A stretch of 64,000 nucleotides of DNA from contig CM061243.1 in NCBI GenBank assembly GCA_030848705.1, forward strand, positions 102,174,436 through 102,238,435, read 5' to 3'. This document shows, piece by piece, positions 46,707 through 56,749 of the stretch (position 1 is its first letter; every line of letters begins with the position of its first letter). The stretch is from Heracleum sosnowskyi (Eukaryota; Streptophyta; Magnoliopsida; Apiales; Apiaceae). The position numbers were made by a program, and so were the translations under genes. The notes beneath the pieces were generated by a model that did no database searches, was not told where the DNA came from, and saw only the letters and a program-made list of their open reading frames with translations.

Positions 46707-47714
46707 GTAGATGAAGAAGAAGAAGCCAGAAGAAGAGATATTACAAGAAGAACAAATAAAGATTTCAATCTCTATCTACAAAGGCTTAAAGTTTCAAATA
46801 AAAGACAATGGAGAAATTCAAGCAGACAAGAATCTTTACTTGAAAGAAGCTACACTTTTGAAAAGGAAAAAGACAAGAAGTGGAAACATATTAGCACATT
46901 AAGTTGTGATACACCTATCAATTTTCAGTCTGGTGGAATTATTACAAGCGCTTCAAGTGTTGTTGATTTATCTGAGATGGTTAGATCAAAAGCACTCTGG
47001 TTAAAGATGTTTTCAAATCTGAAGCAATTGTCAAGTAATTCAAGAGGAGGTATTGGACACAGAGATGGTGAATATCTGAATATGTCATATGTTGATCCTT
47101 ACTCCTTGACAGAAATTGGAGGTACTTTAACTTCTGAAAACCTGAACAATTTATTAGCTGTTGATATAGTTATAGATTGTCATGATGGTTTTGAAAAGAA
47201 AGAAAAGCTTCTGTACTTCATGAAAGATGGTAGTGTGAAGATTCTATCTATTCAAGATCTGCTGATGAAAACTACACAGGAACTGAAATATGTTCACTAT
47301 CTGTTAAGATGGAAGAACCAAGTGTACAAAGAATGGAGTGACATGATTTTGTCAACTATAAGAAGAAGACTGGATGGAAACAGTAATTTCGATGGTAATT
47401 ATACTCCCATGTACTTAAATCAAAGAGGTCAGGATGTGGAAATGCAAAGGGGTACTGCTGTTAAAGAAGTAAATTTTGGCATGACTCATCTTTCTCTCAA
47501 TCCTGATGGGAAGGAAATTGCTTATCTTTTGCTTGAAGAGCACAGTCTACAGAGAAACTCCATACAGAATCTCAGAGCAGCTATCTACCAGATTAATGAG
47601 GAAGATGAAGAACTCAGAAATCTTAAGGAAAGACTGATTCAAATTCTTGAAGAAAAAGAAGAAAGTTTATTATCCAACTTCTTGAAGATGAATCTGTTCT
47701 ATCACAAAGCTTAA
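46707..47714 (+). CDS. Third coding region, conserved C-terminal part
   Basis: It stays open in the same frame for 335 codons after the TAA at 46704; the first internal ATG is at 46977 (245 codons). It starts with a charged EEEEARRR segment. The middle has WLKMFSNLKQL and LRWKNQVYKEWSDMILS. The end has LQRNSIQNLRAAIYQINEED, then EELRNLKERL. The last block matches the frame at 63732-64000 beside the 3' LTR of a different copia element (shared RxNSIxxLRAAIYQ, then D-EL-x2-LK). Two diverged elements keeping it implies selection. No known domain is recognised. Whether it is made by readthrough, by reinitiation or not at all in this copy is unknown. Confidence 0.8.
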   Translation, partial: VDEEEEARRRDITRRTNKDFNLYLQRLKVSNKRQWRNSSRQESLLERSYTFEKEKDKKWKHISTLSCDTPINFQSGGIITSASSVVDLSEMVRSKALWLKMFSNLKQLSSNSRGGIGHRDGEYLNMSYVDPYSLTEIGGTLTSENLNNLLAVDIVIDCHDGFEKKEKLLYFMKDGSVKILSIQDLLMKTTQELKYVHYLLRWKNQVYKEWSDMILSTIRRRLDGNSNFDGNYTPMYLNQRGQDVEMQRGTAVKEVNFGMTHLSLNPDGKEIAYLLLEEHSLQRNSIQNLRAAIYQINEEDEELRNLKERLIQILEEKEESLLSNFLKMNLFYHKA

Positions 47715-47812
47715 ACAGATAAGTTGTTTCTGAAGATACTCGTACATTTTGATACATGTTTTTGACATCATTGAATATTTGGAATCTATACTTTATTTCA
47801 CAAAGTATGAGA

Positions 47813-47823
47813 TTGGGGGAGAT
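47813..47823 (+). other. Polypurine tract
   Basis: TTGGGGGAGAT immediately before the 3' LTR. Confidence 0.92.
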
Positions 47824-48423
47824 TGTTAGATCAGAATTCAATGATCGTCAGAAGCTAGACTCAACTGATCAGGATTGCTGACGTCATCAGTATTGCATGG
47901 TCATCAGTATTTGATCAAGCGTCAGTATCTTATTGATCATCAGGATTCCTACTCAGACTATGATCAGGTTTGATCATCAGGACTTGAAGCTGATCAGGAT
48001 TCCTACTTCGAGTTATATTTGGAGTCTAGATAAACATGGAAGTTTGTTCCTGGTTTGTAGAATGCAGCTATCGATTAAAGATATGTTTCTATCTTTGTTA
48101 TGATTAGGACTTATCTTGTTATTGATAGAGAAGCTGTGTGCACTATATAAACACAGTTTTGGTTTCGATTTATGTATTCATTCGAGAGAGAACATAATCG
48201 GAGAGAAGCTCTTAAGAACAGAATTTCTTGAGAGAGTTTTTGTAAGCTAGCAGCTCTTAAGAACATCAGAATTTCTTAAGAGAGTTTGTAACAGTTTTAT
48301 ATCAAAGTTAATAAAGCTGTTATTGTTATTGTTATTGATCTTTCATATTTGTGTTATATAAAGTCGAGAATCTTATACAATTGTATTCAACCCCCTTCTA
48401 CAATTGTTATTTACTGGGCAACA
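47824..48423 (+). repeat. 3' LTR of the young copia element
   Basis: It is 600 bp, identical to 36428-37027 but for one A/G difference. Confidence 0.97.
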
Positions 48424-48578
48424 TAATATTTGTGAAAAAAATAGAAAAAGGTTAAAATAGCTTTAACTTCGTAATTTTTTTTGGTGCATTCCTGCTTGCA
48501 AATATCAGGTTGTGAGGGATTTTCATTTTTTGAGTTAAATATAACTAAGTAATTTGAATAAACCTGTTGTAATTTTAG

Positions 48579-48937
48579 GGTATTTCCTGACTAAGATCTT
48601 CCACCCAAACATTGCAACCGACGGTGAGATCTGCGTCAATGCATTGAAGAGGGATTGGAACCCTAGTCTTGGCTTACGACATGTCCTTATTGTATGTTTA
48701 TTTATTCCGTTTGTCCTTACATTTTTTGACAACTTAACTTTCTTGCTAAGTATGTTATGGCTTGTCCGCGGTAATTGACAGTGTGGTCTATGTTCTAATC
48801 TGTATTATGTATTATGTGTTGTGCTGATAATAGGTCGTCAGATGCTTATTAATTGAGCCCTTTCCTGAATCGGCTCTAAATGCACAGGCTGGAAAGATGC
48901 TGCTTGACAATTATGAAGAGTATGCTAGACATGCCAG
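48579..48937 (+). pseudogene. Captured UBC22/UBE2S-type ubiquitin-conjugating enzyme exons
   Basis: Exon one (48579-48691, after TTTTAG) reads GYFLTKIFHPNIATDGEICV, with the catalytic cysteine in EICVNALKRDW, and then NPSLGLRHVLI. The intron starts GTATGT. Exon two (48834-48937) reads VVRCLLIEPFPESALNAQAG and then KMLLDNYEEYARHAR. The splice sites look normal. This matches the plant UBC22 (UBE2S-like) subfamily that extends ubiquitin chains. The N-terminal half is absent, and a weak third exon near 49227 gives no clear homology. It lies inside the CACTA, so it is a transduplicated fragment. Confidence 0.88.
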
Positions 48938-49745
48938 GTGAGAACATGCTGGTGTCTTTTGCATCCATACTTCATGTTTTGGGAATAATTAAGATAGTAG
49001 ACCTTATCACTTGACTTAATGACACAATAACATCTCTGACAACTGTTGGATGATCTCTGAAATCTGTCCTTATCCACATGTCACAGTGCCGAAATTTTAT
49101 GTATAAAACATATAGTTTGGTTACTGGTCCACATTTACTGAATCACGCAGTGGTAGAAAAACCACTATTAGAATTCGCAGATAATAAAAATTTTGTTTCC
49201 TTTATAATATTTGAACGTGCTTGCAGATATGAGCTCTGCTTTAGCGGGGAGAAGATGGTACAAATGGTGAGAAGAGTTCAACTGATGGTGACAATGGTAT
49301 AACTGAGCTCAAATTTTTTTTGTAAATTCTATATATCATACTTCAATGATGCTCTAATTTAACTACTTATGATTTAGATGAATATCTCAAAATACCATAA
49401 GAACACTGTGTTATGACTCCTGGATGTAAAATAGGAATGATCATTTTGTTGTTTTCCTTCATATGTAAAATAGCATATGTTATCCTATACCATTCCATGC
49501 CTATCCATGTAATACTATCCCTGTATACAGAGTATGGAGCTGATATGACATAGTACAGATGAGGTTATCTGAAGTGGTGTTTTATGAGAATGATATCATT
49601 TATGTTCAGTTTGTGAGAAATGAAGCAATTGCTGTTAATGCAACAATCACAAATCACAAGTATTAATTTGGTTCAATAAACTTGCTTTACCACACACCAA
49701 ATCCTTAGCCTTGAGCTTTAAAGCATCTTTTGTTTTTGGATTCAG

Positions 49746-49877
49746 GCCACAGGTATGGTCCCAATGTTGCATCAGCTTAAGATGCAAGTACTAGGAACTC
49801 ACAATGTTGGAATTGATGACACGAGGAATATAACAAGAGTTTTGCAACGCTTGATTATTGACGGTGCAGTTGTGTAG
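49746..49877 (+). pseudogene. Captured DEDDh (ERI-1-like) exonuclease terminal exon
   Basis: After an acceptor TTCAG, 43 codons and a TAG read MLHQLKMQVLGTHNVGIDDT followed by RNITRVLQRLIIDGAVV. The H-x4-D of HNVGID fits the last catalytic motif of DEDDh 3'-5' exonucleases of the ERI-1/exonuclease type. The earlier DE-containing exons are not found. It is a fragment, transcribed if at all from the CACTA leader. Confidence 0.6.
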
Positions 49878-50715
49878 TAGACTGGATGGAAAGAGAGTGG
49901 AAAGGTTGAATATCTCTTTAATAATCTTATCAAGTGTCAGATGGATAGATGAAACTCTCTTAGCTCTCTAGTTAACCTTCAGTTTTCTCACCTTCAAGTA
50001 CATCTGTATCTCCATATTAAACCCTAAACTTTGAGTTCACTTTTAGCTGTAGTATCTTGCTGTTGTTTTCTATAGAAAAGCTAGTTTGCACTTGGCAGCA
50101 TGTTGTCAAATGTGGTTTGGCCAAGGTTCATGCCGCACTAGAATTTTTCCCTTTGAATAAATAGTAAATCCTTGGATACTAGTCTATGGAATAGGAATGG
50201 AATAGTAAATCCTTGATTGTGTAATGTACTGGTGAATAGGAATGGACAAGTTATTTTGGGATGTAAAATATATGTGTAGTTTTATTCAATTTTTTCCTAG
50301 TAAACTTAGCTATTTGAAATGATTCTAAACAAGATAACTTGTTGCAAAAAAAAATTAATTTGTGGGCCCTGTTGTGGACCCCACTGTGGGGCCACATAGG
50401 TGGACCCTATAGTGGACCCAGTTGTGGGACCGTATTCTCGGTCCCACTATTTTTAAAAAAAACTAAAACTCAAAGGTAACACAAATATTAAGTTGTTGTA
50501 GAACTCATTTTTGTTGCTATAGCATGCTATTGTAACATAAAACTGCATGTTACCCTAGGGATTAATGATGTTACCTTAGATGCCTAAGGCAACATGGAAA
50601 AACCTATCATCGAAAAAATGTTAGCTTAGCTACTAGATGGGCCTAAAGTAACATATTGGCTACCTGTTGTAACTTTATTTTTTTGTTACAATAGGCTGTT
50701 TATGGTGTAGTGAAA

Positions 50716-51737
50716 GATCCAATAGAATTGGGAGGTATACGGCTGTACTAACGCTGAGCCATGCCCGCTAGGGTTTGTGGAAACGCTCGGCACTTGACTG
50801 CATCATTGGTAGGCTGCAACAACAGTGCAATAGAGAAAGTTCTCACGTGATTCGCGGGATCTCCCGTTCCATCATAAGCTTTAATGGTCGGTATCTTGAA
50901 TTTTCTGGATATATTAGCTTTCATGATATCCTGAGTGAAAGGTGGTGTAGGATCATCAAGATCTCCTAGGGGTAACAACACAGTAGGATCACCCTTTGGG
51001 GCTTCAGCCCTCTTCGTTCTTCTCGGTGCCGGATCTAAATTGATCACCGGGACTCTTCCAATTGCTTGGCTTTGTGCTTTTGCAGCTTCCTCTTCTGCCA
51101 GTACTTTCTTGAGCCTTACAGCATCTGCCTCATGAGTCGCAATCATTTCCTTGGTGGTTTGGGGTTGTTCCTGATTTTTTTGGGAAGAACGTCTCCTCTT
51201 TGGGGCAACATCCCTCTCTTCTCCAGTTGAATAATTCTCGTCCTCAGTATAGGGACCTGAGTAATCTTGAATCAAAGGGGTCTGTCGAGTCTGAGTTTGT
51301 TGATTTTGGGGTCCCAGACCTTGAACATAAGGAGGCACATATGCTTCGTGATAGGTTGGATTGATACCACTGCTGACCACCGTGGGTCGAGGTGGCATAC
51401 CATAGGTTGGCATCCCTAAAGTTTGAGTCGCGTATTGGGGAAGATCCATGGTGTGAAGTTGTAGGCTACATGGTGCATTCATGAGTAGTGGAGATGTTGT
51501 GATTGGTTGCTGGAGAGTGGTCTCTTGTGGATTAGGTCCATGAACGACCATTTGTAGGGGATTCGTCCCTTCAACCGAAATTGGGATTTCTGGTCCTTGG
51601 GTAGTGGTGAGGGGGATACTCGCCCCTTGAGTGCCAGTAGTTTGCGGCGGTTGGCCTCCGTGAGTCTCCGTTTCAAAAGTAATAGGAAGTCCTTCAGAAG
51701 TCTGAGTTTCTCGAGTCGTTCTTCTTGTGTTTTCCAT
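50716..51737 (-). pseudogene. gypsy gag, N-terminal part
   Basis: Starts at ATG 51737, 34 bp inside the 5' LTR. It has a Pro/Thr/Gln-rich N-terminal region with several PQxT runs, a KRRRSS patch, a helical segment (MIATHEADAVRLKKVLAEEE), then the gag core ISRKFKIPTIKAYDGTGDPA and AFPQTLAGMAQR. A TAG at 50748-50750 stands where tryptophan is expected, and gag-like sequence continues (YSRIPPNSIGSF) to the CACTA insertion at 50712. It continues in 33320-34751. Confidence 0.9.
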
Positions 51738-51751
51738 GGTTAATGTTGTCT

Positions 51752-51768
51752 TCCCACAGACGGCGCCA
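51752..51768 (-). other. Primer binding site of the TR-GAG element
   Basis: Minus strand TGGCGCCGTCTGTGGG two bases from the LTR. TGGCGCC starts are common in Tat/Athila-type gypsy elements; the tRNA is not determined here. Confidence 0.7.
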
Positions 51769-51770
51769 AA

Positions 51771-52309
51771 TGTTATGGAATAAAAACCGTGCTTGCAAAT
51801 TTAATGCTAGGGTTAGAGAGCTACGAGCTTTAATGGTTGTTCTCGTGTTTCGTGACTAAATCAGTCCTCACAAGATGCCTACGTATCTCAATTCGTAATT
51901 GAGAATCAAGCCAAAAACGTAGTTCTAATGTGAAGGATCAGGGTCCTTATATAGGCGTCAGGAACCTTGTATTTAGGGAATGTTTGGGAGACTTAGCGAA
52001 TAAGTCTCCTTCCTAACGGTGGATAAGGATTATATTCCTTGGTGGGCAAGTCTTTTCCTTATCGTAAGATAAGGACTGTGACTAGTTATTTACTTTGATT
52101 GAGATTCTAGATTCTTCTCAGACTTTTTGAAGAATTTATCACACTTTGGGCTCTTTTCATGAGCTGTATATTTTCCCTATTTATTAATTACGAAATTAAT
52201 AAATAATTAGGGTTTCGGGCCTTGTTTATCGGGCCGTATTGTTGGACCAATCTAGGTCTAATTAATACATCATTAATTATATTTCTAGGGTTATTTTTAG
52301 CCCATATCA
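51771..52309 (-). repeat. 5' LTR of the TR-GAG gypsy element
   Basis: It is 539 bp, partner of 30283-30821. Plus strand starts TGTTATGG and ends CCCATATCA. Confidence 0.93.
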
Positions 52310-52310
52310 A

Positions 52311-52580
52311 CTCGCTATGTCTCTCTCATTTCTTTACACGTTCCTTTTTTGTACGTCCCTCTCATTTCTTTACATACCAAAAATAGTAACATTTTAAAAT
52401 ATAAAATCCAATCAAATTCACTACTTTCGTCCACTATACCTACTTTATACTCACTTTATACATTAAATATTGATGGGTCCCACCACTTCACTCATTTTTC
52501 TTACTTTTCCCTATTAATTTACACTTTTTCTTAACCTCCGTGTCGTCGCCTCAATGTAAAGAATTGAGGGGACGGAGGGA

Positions 52581-52581
<1 letters not shown>
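52311..52581. mobile_element. Stowaway-type MITE
   Basis: The right terminus GGGGACGGAGGGAG followed by TA is the inverse of the classic Stowaway end CTCCCTCCGTCCC. The left terminus is decayed (CTCGCTATGTCTCTCTCATT) but shares CTCATTTCTTTACA with the inverse of the right end. The gypsy element inserted at its first bases, leaving ACTCC at 30278-30282. TA target duplications merge into the TA microsatellite. Confidence 0.8.

Positions 52582-52625
<44 letters not shown>
52582..52625. repeat. (TA)n microsatellite, right part
   Basis: About 22 TA units, the continuation of the run at 30241-30278. Confidence 0.9.
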
Positions 52626-52626
<1 letters not shown>

Positions 52627-52652
52627 TATACTATATTATTAAAGACGAAACA

Positions 52653-53702
52653 TTAAAAGTTTTGGTCGGTCGATCAATATTTGGGCCAGGCCTATCTATA
52701 ATTTGGGTCGAGCCTATATATGATCAATCTATTTATAACCAATTGCTTTTTTCAGCTAAAATACATTGCCTATATATTTTACCTATTTTATTATTTTTAT
52801 TTAGATTTTTGTAGTTATATTTTTTTGATGAAATTTTAATATATATTTATATGTGTATATGATAAATTGGATTTATATATCTAACAATATAAGTATTTTA
52901 ATTTAATAAATTGTTGAGGTAATCTTTAGTAGTATTTTATCTTCTCTTAAAAATCTAAGAGTGACTACAGTGCAAATAACAAAATATGTGTACTGTAATA
53001 TGCCGAGTTTCTTTTAACATATGCTATTACTTTGTTTTTTCTTAATTATCTTATTTAAATTGAATATTATATTAAACATGGATTTTATAAGTTTAATATA
53101 ATAATATTGTCATTATTTCTTTATTTTTCCCGTGTTATTTTTAAGTCGAATATGAGTTGTTTCAATTAAAAAATATAAAACAGACACTGTCCTTAAAAAG
53201 ACAGTTAGTTACTAATTAAAAAATTAGTTATTTAAATTAAAAAATAGAAAATTATATTACCTTTCTATGTATATGTTGATCGTGTTACTTGTAGAGAAAT
53301 TAGTTGTTTAAGATAGAAAAAATAAAAAGATTATGTGTTTAGTTGAAAATGGTAAGTGGTTGTTTACTAATAATTATATATAACAATATTATCATTAAAT
53401 ATTTATTTTGCATGTGTTATGTCTAAAACATGAGTTATTTTAGTTAGAAAATGTAAAATATATAATGTGTTTTAGCTGTAAAAGATAATCAGTTATAAAT
53501 ATGTAATAATATTACCATTTTATATATATGTTATCTATTTTATTTTTAGAAGATGAGTTGTTTTAGTTAAAAAAAATAGATAAAATAGGTAATGTATTTT
53601 AGCTGAAAAAAGTAATTGGTTATAAATAAATTGGTTATATATGGGCCCAACCCAAATTATAGATAGGCCCCACCCAAATACCGACCGACCAAAACTTTTA
53701 AA
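52653..53702. mobile_element. Inverted-repeat DNA element, about 1 kb
   Basis: The left end TTAAAAGTTTTGGTCGGTCG (to about 52745, including GGCCTATCTATAATTTGGGT) recurs inverted at about 53615-53702. The interior is AT-rich with loosely repeated TAGTTATTTAAATT and TTTTAGCTG blocks. There is no coding capacity, and no clear target duplication was found by eye. Confidence 0.6.
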
Positions 53703-53705
53703 ACG

Positions 53706-54232
53706 CGTCGAAGTATAGCACATATGGTATGCAAATTGATCGGTGGGAGATGGAAACAATACGGTGAAGTCGGATTTAAAAAAAACTCACTGATTGACGA
53801 AAAAAATCAAATTAAAAATGGAGGTGATTAGGTGGGATTGTGTATGAGAGGGTGTATTTTAATTGTGTGTGCCTCTACAGGGCCATTAGAATAAATTGAT
53901 CTAATGGACTTAAATTAGTTTCTAGTTTCTATTTTAACTTTGGTTTCGATTTGATCACTAGCCTATATATATAATATAAGTAAGTGATCAAATATAAACC
54001 AAACATAAAATAGAAACTAGAAACTAAATCAAACTCTTAGATCAATCTAATTTAACGGCCGCACCACACACAACTAAAATACACACTCACATACATAACC
54101 ACACCTAATGCCCTCCGTTTTTAATTTAAATTTTCCCGTCAATCGGTGAGCTTTTTTAAAAATCCGACTTTACCGTATTTTTCTACATATCCCAACGATC
54201 AATTTGCAAATCATATATGATATATTTCGACG
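53706..54232. mobile_element. Foldback/palindromic element, about 530 bp
   Basis: The left arm (about 53706-53957) is an imperfect inverse of the right arm (about 53975-54232): CAAATTGATCGGTGGG against CAAATTGATCGTTGGG, ATACGGTGAAGTCGGATTT against ATACGGTAAAGTCGGATTT, and CTAGTTTCTATTTTA at the centre. Almost the whole element would form one hairpin, as in foldback MITEs. Confidence 0.7.
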
Positions 54233-55139
54233 GGATTTAAGGAATTTGTTATTTAGTTTCTAGTTTCTAGTCTAAGAGAACTTTCTATTCAAGTAACATC
54301 ATATATATATATATAATTGAGTCTTAATGTTACGATGATGATCACGTAAAAAATTTAAAGCCTTTTAAAATTAATCACATATTCTAACGTTGTGAGGGTA
54401 ATAACCTTAGCTATTAATGATAATAGACAAAAAATGAACCTTTTACCCAAATAGCTAATTAGTACAATCGTCTTAATCTATGCAGCTTTATCTTTCATCA
54501 CACACGTACTTATATTCATAACATCTCTTTCAAGAAATTTTGCTCCTCTCAAATTCTCTACCGCAGAAGTATGTTTTATATAAGTCGGTCGCCAATTTTT
54601 GTAGTTGTGCGTACACACACACACATTTGTATACACATGATACTTTACTTTGTTTTTAATTGATTACTGTATGTGCGCTCTTGTGTATAAAATCATAATT
54701 CCATTTTAATTTTAGTTACAAGAAGTAGTTAGGGCTGAGAAAAGGGTTTGGGCATTATTCATTTTAATCAACCATATCCCTATCATAAGTCAGTTTTAGG
54801 TAAGTAGAAGTGACTTGTTAAATTCTTAAAAAAGATCAGGGTGATGGTCTGAAAATGAAATATTTTGTTGGAGTTTGCAATTACTAAGATCCATGCACAT
54901 TTTATCTATCTTTTTAACACCTTTTGTTTGTTTCATCTGCAGATCTGGCAGCTCACTAACACCTTCGAAGTGTAGCTATTGGCTAGGAAACTTTATTAGC
55001 ATCAAGGTTCTAACCTGATTTATGGAAGACGAAGACATGCTTTCCAAGAGATGATCTTAGAAGACCTAGAAGACGAAGACATGCTTTCAAGGAGATGCTC
55101 TTATAAACATTAGGGGTGCTAAAATATCGACAAAATTCA
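54233..55139. other. Intergenic stretch, no gene recognised
   Basis: AT-rich sequence. Near 55020-55115 there is a direct duplication of GAAGACGAAGACATGCTTTC. No domain is recognised. Confidence 0.5.
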
Positions 55140-55359
55140 CACTACGCCATAGATGGCCGGATGCAATACTTTTAAATTGCAACGTCCACTTTGTGTTACA
55201 ATTGATACACTATTTTTTAACTAATGCAATACTTCGGAGACAGTGTTACATCACACATAGACGTCCTATTGCAATAGAACATACTCTGTTGCAAAATACT
55301 CCTTGTGTTACTCTTGCGTCATAGTGTTGCATTTGATTTCAATTAAAAATTAATTAAAA

Positions 55360-56710
55360 ATTAATTTTTAATTAAAAAATAATATTAAAAAGGTGGGCCT
55401 CACAGAACAAAGTGGGCCACACAAGTGGGCCCCAGTAATTTTTCTAATTTTTATTTAAAAATTAATTAATTTTTAATTTTTAATTAAAAATAATATTAAA
55501 AAAGGTCGGGCCCACAGGAAAAAGTGGGTTCCACAAGTGGACCCCACTAATTTTTCTAATTTTTATTTAAAAAATTCATTAATAATTAATTAATAATTAA
55601 TAATTTTTTATTTTTTAATTAAAAAATAATATTAAAAAAGGTGGGGCCCACAGAAAAAAGTGGGCCTCACAAGGGGGCCCCACTAATTTTTCTAATTTTT
55701 ATTTAAAAATTAATTCAAAATTAATTAATAATTAATTTTTAATTAAAAAATAATATTAAAAAAGGTGGGGCCCATAGAAAAAAGTGGGTCCGACAAATTT
55801 TTCTAATATTTATTTAAAAATTAATTAAAAATTTATTAATTTATTAATTTTGAATTAGAAAATAATATTAAAAAAGGTGGGGCCCAGAGAAAAATGTGGG
55901 TTCCACAAGTGGGCCCACTAATTTTTATTTAAAATTTAATTAATAATTAATTTTTAACTAAAAATTAATATTAAAAAGGTGGGCCCCACAGAAAAAAGTG
56001 GGGCCCGCAAGTGGGCCCCACAGAAAAAAGTGGGGCCCGCAAGTGGGCCCCACTAATTTCTCTAATTTTTATTTAAAAATTAATTAAATTTTAATTTTTA
56101 AATAAAAAATTATATTAAAAAAGTAGGGGCCCACAGAAAAAATGGGTTCCACAAGTGGGCCCCACTAATTTTTCTAATTTTTATTTAAAAATTAATTAAA
56201 AATTAAAAATTAATTAATTAATTTTTAGTTTTTAATTAAAAAATAATATTAAAAAAGGTGGGCCCACAGAAAAAAGTGGGCCCCACAAGTGGGCCCCACT
56301 AATGTTTCTTATTTTTTATTTAAAAATTAATTAATAATTAATTTTTAATTAAAAAATAATATTAAAAAAGGTGGGGCCCACAGAAAAAAGTGGGCCCCAC
56401 TAATTTTCTAAATTTTATTTAAAAATTAAATAATAATTAAATAATAATTAATTTTTATTTAAAAAATATTATTAAAAAAGGCGGGCCCCACAGAAAAAAG
56501 TGGGCCCCACAAGTGGGCCCCACTAATTTTTCTAATTTTTATTTAAAAATTAATTAATTTTTAATTAAAAAATAATATTAAAAAAAGTGGGGCCCACAGA
56601 AAAAAATGGGTTCCGCAAGTGGGCCCCACTAATTTTTCTAATTTTTATTTAAAAAATGAATTAATATTAAAAAATAATATTAAAAAAGGTGGTGCCCACT
56701 AATTTTTCTA
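55360..56710. repeat. Tandem array of about 12 units, 105-125 bp
   Basis: Each unit has AATAATATTAAAAAAGGTGG, then GGGCCCACAGAAAAAAGTGG, GCCCCACAAGTGGGCCCCAC, and TAATTTTTCTAATTTTTATT. Unit length varies through TTAATTAA runs. Arrays like this are typical of subterminal regions of CACTA elements. Confidence 0.9.
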
Positions 56711-56713
56711 ATT

Positions 56714-56749
56714 TTTAACCCTAAACCCTAAACCCGAACCCTAAACCCG
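56714..56749. repeat. Short telomere-like repeat
   Basis: Four to five CCCTAAA-type units, two of them changed to CCCGAA. Too short for a telomere. It lies between two tandem arrays inside the CACTA element. Confidence 0.85.

Larger units (their letters stand above)
36428..48423 (+). mobile_element. Young 12 kb Ty1/copia element with extra ORFs (Sirevirus-like)
   Basis: Perfect TSD TAATA (36423-36427 and 48424-48428). The two 600 bp LTRs differ only at one base (A near 36668, G in the right copy), so insertion was recent. The order is LTR, primer site, gag with three zinc knuckles, pol, an antisense ORF, a long third coding region, polypurine tract, LTR. The size, gag type and extra 3' coding region fit the Sirevirus group (SIRE1/Maximus-like); that assignment is inference. 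It sits in a captured-gene CACTA, just upstream of the E2 exons. Confidence 0.97.
34752..50712 (+). mobile_element. CACTA transposon with E2 and exonuclease fragments, hosting a copia element
   Basis: The termini are CACTACACCATAAA at 34752 and its exact inverse ending at 50712. The 3 bp duplication is AAA (34749-34751 and 50713-50715). Removing the nested copia element leaves about 3.96 kb. It has subterminal TGTTAC/TTAGC motifs at both ends and a CT-rich leader with AATTAGGGTTT (35260-35600). Intron-exon pieces of at least two host genes follow: a UBC22-type E2 and an ERI-1-like exonuclease. No transposase frame is visible. Confidence 0.92.
30283..52309 (-). mobile_element. Gag-protease-only gypsy element (TR-GAG type), split by CACTA
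   Basis: The two LTRs are 539 bp each (30283-30821 and 51771-52309). They differ at roughly two dozen sites by eye, 4 to 5 percent. The flanks are ACTCC and ACTCG, a duplication with one change. On the minus strand there are a primer site, gag, and aspartic protease, then about 2.5 kb with no RT, RNase H or integrase but a dense palindromic repeat array, then the polypurine tract and LTR. Elements with LTRs and gag only are known as TR-GAG. It would need proteins from an autonomous relative. Confidence 0.88.

Noticed and set aside
48554..48778. Open frame of 74 codons as an intact small E2 gene
   Set aside because: It reads through the GTATGT donor into intron; the real signal is two E2 exons of a captured fragment.
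56714..56749. Interstitial telomere marking a chromosome fusion
   Set aside because: Only four to five units, two altered, located inside a CACTA element between two tandem arrays.
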